The notes beneath the pieces were generated by a model. That model did not search any database, was not told the origin of the DNA, and saw only the letters and a list, made by a program, of their open reading frames with translations. The translations under genes were made by a program, and so were the position numbers. A DNA stretch of 64,000 nucleotides from Rossellomorea marisflavi (GTDB lineage Bacteria > Bacillota > Bacilli > Bacillales > Bacillaceae_B): assembly GCF_022170785.1 (NCBI RefSeq), contig NZ_CP081870.1, positions 3,212,001 to 3,276,000 of the forward strand. The letters run 5' to 3'. How positions within the stretch are numbered: the first letter of the stretch is position 1; each line of letters begins with the position of its first letter. Below are positions 24,359 through 34,000 of this stretch, piece by piece.

Positions 24359-26173
24359 TTACAGGTTGACTGCCACATCGTATTCCTTCAACCATTCATT
24401 CACCTGGATCAAGTAATCGAATAACGACTTCACCATGGTCGTGGATTGTTCTTTGTCATCGATCATGGCACGCACTTTATCCGCATCGATCAAGTTGAGG
24501 ATCGGTGACTGTGGATCATTCAGGATCGACAGCATCCAGTCTTTCACGCCTTCATAGTAGGCCTCATCCTTCGTACTCGGATACGCACTCTTCCTCCGAT
24601 TGCGCACATCGTCCGGAAGATAATCCTTCAGTGCACGACGCAGGATTCCTTTTTCGATATCATCCACATTTTTCATTTCAAACGGGATGTTCCAAAGATA
24701 CTCCACTAGGCGATAATCACAGAATGGCACACGCACTTCAAAGCCTGTCATCATGCTAGCACGGTCTTTCCGGTCGAGCATGAACGGTAGGAAACGCGTG
24801 ATGAACATGAAGGACATCCTTCTTTGCTTCGCCTCGATGTCGGACTCTCCTTCAAGGACCGGAAGCTCCTTCAGTGCTTCCTGATAGCGCTGTTTGCGAT
24901 AGTCCTCTATATGGAGCTGGTCGAGAAGATCGTCCTTCATGACGTCAGCGATCCCACCAATATTGAGTAGCCATGGGAAGACGCCCGCGTCCAGATATTC
25001 CTCCTGATGGAACCAAGGATAGCCGGAGAACACTTCATCTGCCGATTCCCCTGATAGAGCGACGGTAGCCGTCTTTTTCATTTCGGTGAACAGGAGATAA
25101 AGGGACGTCTCGATTTCACCGACTCCAGGCAAGTCCCTTGCTTTCATCGGAGTCAACAGGTTATCAACGAGCTTTTTCGCGTCAAAGACGATGGACGTAT
25201 GATCGGTGCCCACATGTTCCGAAACACGTTTTACCCAAGGTTCGTCAAGATCCCTGCGCAGGAAGTCCTCCTCGAAATCCGCTTCGTTATTCACAAAGTC
25301 GATGGAATAAGATGACAGGGTCTTATCTCCGTATTCACGACCGGCAATTGCAGTCAAGCCACTGGAATCCAGTCCACCGGATAACATCGTGGTGAGCGGC
25401 TTATCCGCGATAAGCTGACGTTTCACTGTATCTTCAAGGATTTCCTTGATTGTATTGACGGTTGTATCCATATCATCCGTATGTTTCTTGCTTTCAAGGG
25501 TCCAATATTGGACGTCTTTTTTACCTTGTTCATTGTAGATCATGTAATGACCGGCACGGACTTCACTGATATTCTTGAAGATCGCTTGACCTGGTGTTCT
25601 CATAGGTCCCATGCCGAACAGCTCGGAAAGTCCTGTTTGATCGATTTGTGCATCTACCTCCGGATGGGCAAGTAGCGCTTTGATCTCGGAACCGAAGAGC
25701 AATCCATTTCCCTCTTTTGTAAAGAAAAGTGGTTTCACTCCTAGATGATCACGCCCAAGCATGAGTTGTTTCTTCTCTTCATCCCAGATCCCGAATGCGA
25801 AGATCCCGTTGAAGTGACGAACACACTCTTCTCCCCACTCAAGATAAGAGTGAAGCAAAACTTCTGTATCAGAGCTTGTGTTGAAGGTGTGACCTTTCTC
25901 CGTCAATTCTTCTTTAAGCTCCAGATAGTTATAAAGCTCACCATTATAAGTAAGAGCGATTTGATGATGGTTGTTTTGATAAAGCATGGGCTGTTTCCCG
26001 CCATTCGGGTCGATTACGATGAGTCTACGATGACCAAGGGCTGCATTCTCGCTCACCCACGCACCTTCTGCATCCGGTCCCCTATGTTCAATGGCATCGG
26101 TCATGGATTTTAAAATATGCTGTTGTTCTCGTAAGTCTTTTTTCCAATCAATCCACCCTGCAATTCCACACAT
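24359..26173 (-). CDS. asnO: Asparagine synthetase (glutamine-hydrolysing), AsnO-like
   Basis: Makes asparagine from aspartate, ATP and glutamine. The N-terminal nucleophile is Cys 2 of MCGIAGW, which fixes the start at 26173 although the frame is open to 26356. The class II amidotransferase domain (1-190) has RGPDAEG, HRRLIVID, YNGELYN and SSDTEVLL. The synthetase domain has the pyrophosphate loop SGGLDSSG near 255, and SGESADE and RKDRASM later. The 604-residue protein resembles B. subtilis AsnO, the sporulation-linked paralogue, more than AsnB. It is downstream of pgi but separated by a terminator and a 440-base leader, so it should have its own promoter. Confidence 0.9.
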   Translation of the reverse strand: MCGIAGWIDWKKDLREQQHILKSMTDAIEHRGPDAEGAWVSENAALGHRRLIVIDPNGGKQPMLYQNNHHQIALTYNGELYNYLELKEELTEKGHTFNTSSDTEVLLHSYLEWGEECVRHFNGIFAFGIWDEEKKQLMLGRDHLGVKPLFFTKEGNGLLFGSEIKALLAHPEVDAQIDQTGLSELFGMGPMRTPGQAIFKNISEVRAGHYMIYNEQGKKDVQYWTLESKKHTDDMDTTVNTIKEILEDTVKRQLIADKPLTTMLSGGLDSSGLTAIAGREYGDKTLSSYSIDFVNNEADFEEDFLRRDLDEPWVKRVSEHVGTDHTSIVFDAKKLVDNLLTPMKARDLPGVGEIETSLYLLFTEMKKTATVALSGESADEVFSGYPWFHQEEYLDAGVFPWLLNIGGIADVMKDDLLDQLHIEDYRKQRYQEALKELPVLEGESDIEAKQRRMSFMFITRFLPFMLDRKDRASMMTGFEVRVPFCDYRLVEYLWNIPFEMKNVDDIEKGILRRALKDYLPDDVRNRRKSAYPSTKDEAYYEGVKDWMLSILNDPQSPILNLIDADKVRAMIDDKEQSTTMVKSLFDYLIQVNEWLKEYDVAVNL

Positions 26174-26609
26174 TTCTATACGCCTTCTTTCTCGAATGTT
26201 AAACCGATCGCTCGGTCTAACAAGATGGTAAACCCTCTCCTTCAACGCAGTCAAAGAAAGATATTCCGTTTTAACGAAATGGCATCCATGGTCTATGGAC
26301 GCTTCCATCATTATCCTAAAGATGTGTGCCTGCAGTCTTACTGATCCACGCTTCAAAAAGACATAGGTTTCTTACAACTTAAGGTAAATAACTTTACGGG
26401 ACACGAATGAGTTTCGAGCAAAGTCGCTATCATTCACTACGTTCCTTAAAAGGCTGTTCATGTGAAAAATCCAGGGAAACGTTCTTCCCCCGTGCAGACC
26501 CTCTCTTTTCATGGTGGAAGGCACTTCCGTATCGCTGACGCTTGGTCTCACCCATTGTTCCAAAGGTCTCTTTGGCCTGTTCTCCAATCAACGGCCTACC
26601 CAGGAGTAC
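26174..26609. other. Long leader upstream of the asparagine synthetase gene
   Basis: More than 430 bases without a supported gene; a 71-codon minus-strand frame at 26372-26587 lacks recognisable sequence. I looked for a T-box antiterminator motif and a leader terminator and did not find convincing ones. The promoter of asnO should be here. Confidence 0.4.
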
Positions 26610-26650
26610 AAAAAAAACCGAACGAATTCGATCGTGTCGAAATCGTTCGG
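26610..26650 (-). terminator. Terminator of pgi
   Basis: Arms CCGAACGA (26618-26625) and TCGTTCGG (26643-26650); on the minus strand a T7 run follows. Confidence 0.8.
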
Positions 26651-26694
26651 CTATTCTATTGACCGGAACGTGTTTGTACCGGTCTATTTCTGCA

Positions 26695-28044
26695 TTATTT
26701 CAAGCGTTTCTCAAGTTCAGCTTTCTTTTCTTCGAATCCAGGTTTCCCAAGAAGGGCGAACATATTCACTTTGTAAGCCTCTACCCCAGGCTGATCAAAT
26801 GGATTGACGCCAAGAAGATAACCGCTCACAGCACATGCCTTCTCGAAGAAATACACAAGGTATCCGAACGTATACGCGTCCATGGCAGGGATTTCGACGA
26901 TCAGGTTCGGAACGCCTCCATCTGTATGGGCGAGCAAAGTTCCTTCGAATGCTTTGTTGTTGACGAAATCGATGGTTTGTCCTGCAAGGTAGTTCAGGCC
27001 GTCAAGATCGCTGTACGCTTCTTCGATCACAAGCTCATGGCGTGCTTCCTGAACCTTCACGACGGTTTCAAAGATATCGCGGCGACCTTCTTGTACATAT
27101 TGTCCAAGTGAGTGAAGATCAGTCGAGAAGTTTGCAGATGAAGGATAGATCCCTTTTTGGTCTTTTCCTTCGCTCTCACCGAAGAGCTGTTTCCACCACT
27201 CAGCGAAGTATTGAAGACCTGGCTCATAGTTGATGAGCATTTCAATGGTTTTGCCTTTGTTATACAGAACGTTTCGCACGGCTGCGTATTGGTAGGCCGG
27301 ATTCTCGGAAAGCTCTGATTGACCGAAGTCTTCCCTTGCCTTTGCTGCTCCGTCCATCATCGCTTCGATATCCACACCGCTAACGGCAATCGGCAGGAGA
27401 CCTACAGCCGTCAGAACAGAATAGCGACCGCCGACATCATCAGGCACGACGAATGTTTCATAGCCTTCGTCATTCGCAAGGGTCTTAAGGGCACCTTTTG
27501 CTTTATCCGTTGTTGCATAAATGCGTTTGCGCGCTTCTTCTACTCCATACTTCTCTTCAAGCATTTTGCGGAAGATACGGAAGGCGATCGCCGGCTCGGT
27601 TGTTGTACCGGATTTCGAGATGACATTGATAGAGAAGTCTTTGTCTTCAAGGAGATCCATCAAGTCTTTCATGTAAGTGGAGCTGATGTTTTGTCCAAGG
27701 AAGAGGACCTGTGGTGCTGAACGCTTTTCTTTTGAAACGGTATTGAAGAAGCTGTGATTGAGCATTTCAATGGCAGCTCTTGCTCCAAGGTAAGATCCAC
27801 CAATTCCGATGACAAGAAGGATATCGGAATCTTTGTTAATCTTTTCTGACGCTTTTTGAATGCGGGCAAATTCTTCTTTATCATAATCGACAGGAAGATC
27901 GATCCATCCAAGGAAGTCGCTTCCTGCACCTGTTTTTTCATGCAGGGCGTGATGTGCCGCTTTGACGGCATCACTCAGATATGTAATTTCATGTTCACCA
28001 AAAAAGGATAACGCATTTGAATAATCAAAACGAATGTGTGTCAT
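26695..28044 (-). CDS. pgi: Glucose-6-phosphate isomerase
   Basis: Interconverts glucose-6-phosphate and fructose-6-phosphate in glycolysis. The 449-residue product is nearly identical in layout to B. subtilis Pgi. It shows [14 protein letters not shown] near 75, the SIS-domain signature [16 protein letters not shown], the catalytic Glu in GESEGKD near 285, and the catalytic Lys in [14 protein letters not shown] near 425. Start 28044 is preferred over the ATG six bases upstream because the GGAGG site would abut the latter. It is followed by a strong terminator. The nagB product fructose-6-phosphate and this enzyme meet in the same pathway, but the genes are not linked transcriptionally. Confidence 0.97.
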   Translation of the reverse strand: MTHIRFDYSNALSFFGEHEITYLSDAVKAAHHALHEKTGAGSDFLGWIDLPVDYDKEEFARIQKASEKINKDSDILLVIGIGGSYLGARAAIEMLNHSFFNTVSKEKRSAPQVLFLGQNISSTYMKDLMDLLEDKDFSINVISKSGTTTEPAIAFRIFRKMLEEKYGVEEARKRIYATTDKAKGALKTLANDEGYETFVVPDDVGGRYSVLTAVGLLPIAVSGVDIEAMMDGAAKAREDFGQSELSENPAYQYAAVRNVLYNKGKTIEMLINYEPGLQYFAEWWKQLFGESEGKDQKGIYPSSANFSTDLHSLGQYVQEGRRDIFETVVKVQEARHELVIEEAYSDLDGLNYLAGQTIDFVNNKAFEGTLLAHTDGGVPNLIVEIPAMDAYTFGYLVYFFEKACAVSGYLLGVNPFDQPGVEAYKVNMFALLGKPGFEEKKAELEKRLK

Positions 28045-28169
28045 AACCATCCTCCGATTGTTTTATTTTGCTTCTATCTCACTTTATCGAATCCGGTCAT
28101 CATAATCAAGAAACGCAGATGACTGAAAACGCATTCATTCAAAAGTTTTTATGTGATCACTGTATTTCT

Positions 28170-28198
28170 TAAAATAGCCGGTCCAAAACAGGACCGGC
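28170..28198 (-). terminator. Terminator of the YugJ-like dehydrogenase gene
   Basis: GCCGGTCC-TGTTTT-GGACCGGC on the minus strand, then TATTTTAAG. It begins nine bases after the stop. Confidence 0.65.
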
Positions 28199-28206
28199 CA
28201 TGAGTA

Positions 28207-29376
28207 TTATAGGGATGCGCGCAGGATGCTGAGCGTATCCTCTTTGTTCAATTTATGGTTGTTGAAGTTACCGAATTCGCCGTTGGCCATTGCTTTATCA
28301 GCAATGAGGTCAAGCTTGCTGTCGTCGATATCATAGTCAGCCAAGCGTGAAGGGGCACCGATGCTGGACCAGAATTCACGAAGCTTCTCGATTCCTTCAA
28401 GCGCCACTTCTTCCTGTGTTTTGCCTTCAGGATCGACATTCCATACGCGCTCAGCCAGCTGTGCAAAACGGGCAGGGTTCACTTTCAGGTTGTGCTTCAT
28501 CCAGTTAGGGAACAGGATGGCCAGACCGCCTGCATGCGGGATGTCGTATACGGCTGATACAGCGTGCTCGATGTTATGGCTTCCCCAGTCACCGTTGTAG
28601 CCCATTTGAAGCATGCCGTTGAGGGCAATGGTTCCAGAGTATAGGATGGTTTCGCGAAGCTCATAGTTCTCAAGGTCGTTGATCAGCTTAGGAGCTGTTT
28701 CAATGACCACTTTCAGTACAGATTCACACATGCGGTCCTGAAGCGGTGTATTGGTAGCATTATGGAAGTACTGCTCGAACACATGGGACATCATGTCGAC
28801 CATTCCGTAGATCGTGTGGTTTTTAGGAACAGTGAATGTGTTTTCCGGATCGAGGATCGAGAATTGCGGGAATGTAACCGGGCTTCCCCAACCGTATTTT
28901 TCATTGGTTTCCCAGTTTGTGATAACGGATCCTGCATTCATTTCAGAACCGGTCGCAGCAAGGGTCAACACGGTACCGAATGGAAGGGCTTCTGAAGCAA
29001 AAGCTTTCTTCGTGACAAGATCCCATGCATCTCCGTCATATTTCGCACCGGCAGCGATTGCTTTGGTACAGTCGATGACGCTTCCTCCACCTACCGCAAG
29101 CAGGAAGTCGATGCCTTCTTCTTTACAGATATCCACACCGCGTCTTACCGTGGTCAAACGTGGATTCGGTTCAACACCGGCAAGTTCGAATACTTCGGCA
29201 TCGATGTCTTTCAAGACAGCTGTTACCTGATCATAAAGGCCGCTTTTCTTGATGCTTCCGCCACCGTAGACGAGAAGTACTTTTTTACCGTATTGAGGAA
29301 CAAGTTCCTTCAGCTGCTCGACTTGACCTTTACCAAAGATCAATTTCGTCGGATTATAAAACGTAAATTCATTCAT
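28207..29376 (-). CDS. yugJ: Iron-containing NADH-dependent alcohol dehydrogenase (YugJ-like)
   Basis: A 389-residue group III alcohol dehydrogenase, butanol-dehydrogenase-like. The N-terminal NAD(P)-binding domain has [13 protein letters not shown] near 38 and [13 protein letters not shown] near 97. The C-terminal metal domain supplies a Asp and three His ligands ([11 protein letters not shown] near 195; [21 protein letters not shown] near 265). In B. subtilis the paralogues yugJ and yugK lie beside pgi; only one copy is present here. It probably reduces aldehydes to alcohols. Own ribosome binding site AGGAGG and own terminator. Confidence 0.92.
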   Translation of the reverse strand: MNEFTFYNPTKLIFGKGQVEQLKELVPQYGKKVLLVYGGGSIKKSGLYDQVTAVLKDIDAEVFELAGVEPNPRLTTVRRGVDICKEEGIDFLLAVGGGSVIDCTKAIAAGAKYDGDAWDLVTKKAFASEALPFGTVLTLAATGSEMNAGSVITNWETNEKYGWGSPVTFPQFSILDPENTFTVPKNHTIYGMVDMMSHVFEQYFHNATNTPLQDRMCESVLKVVIETAPKLINDLENYELRETILYSGTIALNGMLQMGYNGDWGSHNIEHAVSAVYDIPHAGGLAILFPNWMKHNLKVNPARFAQLAERVWNVDPEGKTQEEVALEGIEKLREFWSSIGAPSRLADYDIDDSKLDLIADKAMANGEFGNFNNHKLNKEDTLSILRASL

Positions 29377-29542
29377 TATGAATACCTCCTAAAGAGAATA
29401 TGTTCGTGTTCACCTTTTTTATTATGGATGAGACCCGGCGTAAAATGCAAAGAACTTGCCCAAAAATTTAAAAAGGCTCGCACATATCTATGGACGGTTG
29501 GGGGATAGTAATAGTGAACCATACAATAAGGAGGAAACAACC

Positions 29543-29776
29543 ATGAGTGCTTTACAACGTATTGCATTGGTTCTCACCATCATCGGTGCCGTGAACTGGG
29601 GGCTGATCGGATTTTTCCAATTCGACCTCGTCGCCGCCATTTTCGGAGGACAAGGTGCCGGACTTTCCCGGATCATCTATGGTCTGGTCGGAATTTCAGG
29701 ACTGATCAATCTTGGATTACTTTTCAAACCGACAGAGGAACTGGAACGGGATCACCGTACAGAACCTACACGATAA
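29543..29776 (+). CDS. yuzA: YuzA, DUF378 small membrane protein
   Basis: A 77-residue protein of the DUF378 family with two helices: residues 4-24 (IALVLTIIGAVNWGLIGFF, including the conserved NWGL) and 43-62 (IIYGLVGISGLINLGLLF). A charged tail follows. AAGGAGG lies before ATG 29543; the longer open frame from 29456 is not used. Function unknown. The gene keeps its B. subtilis position beside yugJ and pgi. Confidence 0.88.
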   Translation: MSALQRIALVLTIIGAVNWGLIGFFQFDLVAAIFGGQGAGLSRIIYGLVGISGLINLGLLFKPTEELERDHRTEPTR

Positions 29777-29785
29777 ATGAAATTC

Positions 29786-29823
29786 AAGAAGGCGTCCCCA
29801 CTAGACGGGACGCCTTCTTCTTT
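29786..29823. terminator. Bidirectional terminator between yuzA and the aldehyde dehydrogenase gene
   Basis: Perfect 13-base arms AAGAAGGCGTCCC (29786-29798) and GGGACGCCTTCTT (29807-29819), then CTTTATTT. Confidence 0.85.
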
Positions 29824-31213
29824 ATTTCAGCAGCTTTTTAATGAGCTGCATGCCGAATCTTCCATTCGGATACCGGAAGCTCATATCGAATTTATTCGTC
29901 TGTTTCATGACGCTTTTATAGTGGGAGAATGTGGAGAAGCTGGACTCACCGTGATAGCTCCCCATGCCGCTTTCCCCTACGCCACCGAATGGAAGATAGG
30001 GCGTCACGATATGCATCAGGGTATCATTGATACAGCCCCCGCCATACGAGATATTCCCCGTGATGGCGGCTTCGGTTGCTTCATTGTTTGTGAACAGATA
30101 CAGTGCCAGGGGCTTCGGCCTTTCCGTTACATAGTCAATGACTTCTTCCAGGTTTTCGTACTCGAGCACCGGGAATACGGGACCGAAGATTTCTTCCTGC
30201 ATGACCGGGACAGAGTGATCCTTCGGTGTCATCAGGGTCGGCTCCATCTTCAGGAACGTACGATCGAGCTTCCCGCCTAAGAGGATTTCCCCGTCCTCGA
30301 GATAAGAGGCAATCCTGTCGAAATGCCGTTCATTGATGATGCGACCGTACTTATCATTCTTGAGGGGCTCGGGACCATAAAATGTCACGACGGCTTTCTT
30401 GAACTCCGTGATGAATTGCTCCTTGATGCTCTTATGAAGGAAAAGATAATCCGGGGCGATGCAGGTCTGTCCTGCATTCGTGACCTTCCCGAAAGCGATC
30501 CGCTTGGCTGCAAGGGCGATATCCGCCGTCTCGTCCACGATGCAGGGGCTTTTCCCACCAAGCTCGAGGGTGACAGGGATCAAGCGTTTGCTTGCCGCTT
30601 CCATGACGACCTTCCCGACAGGTACACTCCCCGTGAAGAAGATATAGTCAAACGGTTGGTCAAGGAGATGACCCGTTGTTTCCACTCCTCCTTCAATCAC
30701 TTTCAGCACATGTCCGTCAAAGCGGGCGGAGATGATCCGCTCAAGAAGACGTGATGTATGGATGGTAAGCTCCGAAGGCTTGATGATGGCCGTGTTCCCT
30801 GCTGCGATGGCACCGATCACAGGGGCAAGGGCAAGCTGGATCGGGTAATTCCACGGTGAGATGATCAGCGTGACCCCATAGGGTTCCGGTACCGAATAAC
30901 TTTTAGACCCGATATGGGTCTTGGCTACCTTTACTTTTTTCGGTTCTGCCCACTCATCTATGTGTTTGAGCACGAAGCGTATCTCTTCCAAAAGGATGCC
31001 GATCTCCGTTGCATAGGTCTCCATTTCAGACTTGTTCAGATCCATCTGCAGGGCGTGAATGATGTCTTCCTCATGATCCTTGATCATCTGATAGAGCGTT
31101 TCGAGGGTTTCTTTCCTGATGGAAATGGATCTCGTATGTCCATTCTTGAAAAAGGACTTTTGATTCTGTATGGCATGCTTTACCGCTTCAAGGGATGTTT
31201 CTGCAATGTTCAT
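29822..31213 (-). CDS. Aldehyde dehydrogenase, YwdH-like
   Basis: A 463-residue class 3-type aldehyde dehydrogenase that oxidises (fatty) aldehydes with NAD(P). Visible motifs are SPWNYPIQLALAPVIGAIAAGN near 120, FTGSVPVGK near 195, the general base Glu in [11 protein letters not shown] near 218, and the catalytic Cys in NAGQTCIAPDY near 252. The C-terminus SFRYPNGRFGMQLIKKLL is longer and more basic than in soluble relatives, as in membrane-attached fatty aldehyde dehydrogenases. Closest in appearance to B. subtilis YwdH. Transcribed alone. Confidence 0.9.
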   Translation of the reverse strand: MNIAETSLEAVKHAIQNQKSFFKNGHTRSISIRKETLETLYQMIKDHEEDIIHALQMDLNKSEMETYATEIGILLEEIRFVLKHIDEWAEPKKVKVAKTHIGSKSYSVPEPYGVTLIISPWNYPIQLALAPVIGAIAAGNTAIIKPSELTIHTSRLLERIISARFDGHVLKVIEGGVETTGHLLDQPFDYIFFTGSVPVGKVVMEAASKRLIPVTLELGGKSPCIVDETADIALAAKRIAFGKVTNAGQTCIAPDYLFLHKSIKEQFITEFKKAVVTFYGPEPLKNDKYGRIINERHFDRIASYLEDGEILLGGKLDRTFLKMEPTLMTPKDHSVPVMQEEIFGPVFPVLEYENLEEVIDYVTERPKPLALYLFTNNEATEAAITGNISYGGGCINDTLMHIVTPYLPFGGVGESGMGSYHGESSFSTFSHYKSVMKQTNKFDMSFRYPNGRFGMQLIKKLLK

Positions 31214-31311
31214 CTTTCATGACCTCCGATTCACTATGTATCCGCTTTAGCTGTTCTTCCTTCAATCGTACGAACGGAACAGGTGAATGTCAATTTTATA
31301 AAGCGCACATA

Positions 31312-31346
31312 CCAAAAAAAGCGCATCATCCCGAGGGATGATGCGC
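31312..31346 (-). terminator. Terminator of rocG
   Basis: GCGCATCATCC-CGAG-GGATGATGCGC with a T7 run on the minus strand, 15 bases after the rocG stop. Confidence 0.88.
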
Positions 31347-31361
31347 CATGGTATGCGATGG

Positions 31362-32615
31362 TTAGACCCAACCTCTGAATCTTGAGGCTTCAGCCATTTT
31401 GCGCGCTCCCACCATGTAGGCGGCAAGACGCATATTGACTCGGCGGTTCTGTGATGTTTCATAGACATTATTGAACGCTTCGACAAGCTTGATCTGAAGC
31501 TTCTCGTTTACTTCTTCCTCTGTCCAATAATAGCCTTGGTTGTTCTGTACCCATTCGAAGTAGGATACCGTTACACCGCCTGCGCTTGCAAGGACGTCCG
31601 GTACAAGGAGGATGCCACGTTCGGACAGGATCCTTGTTGCTTCGAGCGTGGTCGGTCCATTCGCCGCTTCCACGACGATGGACGCCTTGATATCATGGGC
31701 ATTCTGCTCCGTAATCTGATTCGAGATGGCAGCAGGCACCAAGATATCACAATCCAGCTCAAGGAGCTCCTTGTTGGAAAGTGTATTCTCGAATAGCGTC
31801 GTGACGGTTCCGAAACTGTCGCGGCGGTCCAGGAGGTAATCGATATCGAGTCCGTCGGGATCATGAAGCGCCCCGTGGGCATCCGAGATGGCGATGACCT
31901 TGGCTCCGGCATCATGCATGAACTTCGCAAGGAAGCTACCTGCATTCCCGAATCCTTGGATCACGACACGGGCTCCCTTGATATCGATTCCGCGCTTTTT
32001 GGCCGCTTCGTCGATGCAGATGGTCACACCTTGCGCGGTCGCTTTTTCACGACCCTGTGATCCTCCGAGGACGATCGGTTTACCCGTGATGAAACCAGGA
32101 GAATCATTTTCCCGCAAACGGCTGTATTCATCCATCATCCAGGCCATGATCTGCGAGTTGGTGTACACGTCAGGTGCCGGAATATCCTTCGTCGGCCCGA
32201 CGATCTGGCTGATCGCCCTTACATATCCACGGCTGAGCTTTTCAAGCTCGGTGAAGGACATGGTGCGGGGATCACAGATGATCCCGCCTTTTCCTCCGCC
32301 GTACGGAAGATCGACGATCCCGCATTTCAGGCTCATCCACATGGAGAGCGCCTTCACTTCTTCCTCATCGACCTCAGGGTGGAAACGTACGCCTCCCTTT
32401 GTAGGACCGACAGCATCATTATGCTGTGCGCGATAACCCGTGAAAACCTTGATGCTTCCGTCGTCCATCCTGACAGGGATGCGGACGGTCAGCATGCGGA
32501 TCGGTTCTTTTAGTAATTCGAACATTTCTTCGGAATAGCCCAGTTTGGACAAAGCATCATTGATGACATGTTGTGTAGAAGTAAACAGATTAAGGTTTTC
32601 TCCCATTGTTAACAT
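31362..32615 (-). CDS. rocG: NAD-dependent catabolic glutamate dehydrogenase
   Basis: Converts glutamate to 2-oxoglutarate and ammonia, the last step of arginine, ornithine and proline use. The 417-residue protein has the catalytic Lys region KGGVRFHPEV and LKCGIVDLPYGGGKGGI near 85-110, PAPDVYTNSQIMAWMMDEY, and the Rossmann segment VVIQGFGNAGSFLAKF. It is close to B. subtilis RocG and GudB; RocG is chosen because rocD and rocA lie next to it. It has its own terminator, and a cre box overlaps its promoter region, in line with CcpA repression of rocG in B. subtilis. ATG 32615 (near GAGG) and ATG 32606 are both possible starts. Confidence 0.93.
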   Translation of the reverse strand: MLTMGENLNLFTSTQHVINDALSKLGYSEEMFELLKEPIRMLTVRIPVRMDDGSIKVFTGYRAQHNDAVGPTKGGVRFHPEVDEEEVKALSMWMSLKCGIVDLPYGGGKGGIICDPRTMSFTELEKLSRGYVRAISQIVGPTKDIPAPDVYTNSQIMAWMMDEYSRLRENDSPGFITGKPIVLGGSQGREKATAQGVTICIDEAAKKRGIDIKGARVVIQGFGNAGSFLAKFMHDAGAKVIAISDAHGALHDPDGLDIDYLLDRRDSFGTVTTLFENTLSNKELLELDCDILVPAAISNQITEQNAHDIKASIVVEAANGPTTLEATRILSERGILLVPDVLASAGGVTVSYFEWVQNNQGYYWTEEEVNEKLQIKLVEAFNNVYETSQNRRVNMRLAAYMVGARKMAEASRFRGWV

Positions 32616-32636
32616 TCGCCTCTTTATTATGTGATC

Positions 32637-32650
32637 TGAAACCGTTGTAA
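32637..32650 (+). promoter_or_regulatory. cre box upstream of rocG
   Basis: TGAAACCGTTGTAA matches the cre consensus TGWAANCGNTNWCA at 13 of 14 positions, 21 bases before the rocG start. CcpA acting here would repress glutamate breakdown when glucose is present. Confidence 0.65.
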
Positions 32651-32725
32651 TTGTAACATATAACTGTTACCTAAACCATCAGCATCTACAAAATTTCGAA
32701 AAGATTCCGTCTCTTGCCCACGCTT

Positions 32726-33916
32726 TCAAGAAAGCACTTTCTTGATACGCTCGATTGCCCAGTCCAGATCTTCCTGGGAAATCACAAGAGGTGGGGCGAA
32801 TCGGATGACGGTATCATGGGTTTCTTTACAAAGAAGTCCTTCATCCTTCAGCTTTTCACAATACGCACGTGCAGGTTCATGAAGCTCGACCCCGATGAAG
32901 AGACCACTTCCCCGGACCTCCTTGATGAGGGGGTTCTTGATCTCCTTAAGTTTCCCCATGAAGTACTCGCCCAACTCAAGGGAGCGATCTGCAAGCCTTT
33001 CATCGATGAGCACATCGAGTGATGCGATGGAAACGGCACATGCCATCGGGTTTCCTCCGAATGTAGAACCATGAGAGCCGGGATTGAACACGCCAAGGAC
33101 CGATTCATCCGCCACTACGCATGAAATCGGGAACACCCCTCCACCGAGTGCTTTACCGAGAATGTACATATCTGGATCGACCCCGGCCCACTCACACGCA
33201 AACATCTTACCGGAACGGGCAAGCCCCGCCTGGATCTCATCCGCGATAAAGAGCACATTCTGTTCTTTGCAAAGATCTGCGGCTGCTTTCAAGAAGCCTT
33301 CAGGAGGGAACACAATCCCTGCTTCTCCTTGGATCGGCTCGATGAGGAAAGCGGCGGTATTTGGAGTGATCGCCTCTTTCAACGCGTCAAGATCGCCATA
33401 TGGGATGAGATTGATTCCTGGCAGCATCGGACCGAATCCACGCTTATACTCTTCTTCAGATGATAGGGAAACAGCCGTCATCGTCCTGCCGTGGAAGTTT
33501 CCATTGCACGCGATGATCTCAGCACGGTTTTCTTCTACGCCTTTCACATCATATGCCCAGCGCCTGGCCGTTTTGATGGCCGTCTCGACTGCTTCTGCTC
33601 CCGTGTTCATCGGGAGGGCCATGTCCTTGCCTGTCAGCTCACAGATTTTCTCGTACCATGGTGCCAATTGATCGTTATGGAAAGCGCGTGATGTGAGCGT
33701 CACACGGTCCGCCTGATCCTTCAGCGCCTGGATGATCTTCGGATGGCGATGGCCCTGATTGACTGCAGAATACGCACTGAGCATATCCATATAGCGGTTG
33801 CCTTCGGGATCGGTCACCCATACCCCCTCTGCTTCCGAAATGACAATCGGCAGGGGATGATAATTCCTTGCTCCGTATTTATCTGTTTGATCGATGATCG
33901 CCTGTGAATTCGCCAT
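32726..33916 (-). CDS. rocD: Ornithine aminotransferase
   Basis: PLP enzyme converting ornithine and 2-oxoglutarate to glutamate semialdehyde and glutamate. The 396-residue class III aminotransferase has [18 protein letters not shown] near 43, [17 protein letters not shown] near 105, [14 protein letters not shown] near 138, [21 protein letters not shown] near 225 with the PLP-binding Asp, and the Schiff-base Lys in LGKALGGG near 255. Length is typical of RocD. It is downstream of rocA on the same strand across 84 bases with only a weak hairpin, so rocA-rocD is likely one transcript with rocG separate. Confidence 0.94.
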   Translation of the reverse strand: MANSQAIIDQTDKYGARNYHPLPIVISEAEGVWVTDPEGNRYMDMLSAYSAVNQGHRHPKIIQALKDQADRVTLTSRAFHNDQLAPWYEKICELTGKDMALPMNTGAEAVETAIKTARRWAYDVKGVEENRAEIIACNGNFHGRTMTAVSLSSEEEYKRGFGPMLPGINLIPYGDLDALKEAITPNTAAFLIEPIQGEAGIVFPPEGFLKAAADLCKEQNVLFIADEIQAGLARSGKMFACEWAGVDPDMYILGKALGGGVFPISCVVADESVLGVFNPGSHGSTFGGNPMACAVSIASLDVLIDERLADRSLELGEYFMGKLKEIKNPLIKEVRGSGLFIGVELHEPARAYCEKLKDEGLLCKETHDTVIRFAPPLVISQEDLDWAIERIKKVLS

Positions 33917-34000
33917 GTATATTCCTCCTTTAAATTCATCGGTACTACCTGTTTATATAAGGATGGAGCCCCTGTCAGACAAGAGCTCCTTCCGTTTTCA

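Noticed and set aside
26372-26587. Possible T-box leader or small gene upstream of asnO
   Set aside because: A stretch reading TGGGTGAGACCAAGCG on the minus strand faintly recalls the T-box core, but the invariant TGGNACC is absent and no terminator with a T run follows. The 71-codon frame there has no ribosome binding site or recognisable product.
32725-32743. Hairpin at the rocD stop codon as a terminator
   Set aside because: TCAAGAAAG...CTTTCTTGA is symmetrical and overlaps coding sequence, but no T run follows on the minus strand.
33966-33998. Terminator between rocA and rocD
   Set aside because: The hairpin (GGAAGGAGC with GCTCCATCC) has a 14-base loop, a mismatch in the stem and an AT-rich but not T-rich tail; at best a weak pause, so rocA-rocD is still treated as one transcript.
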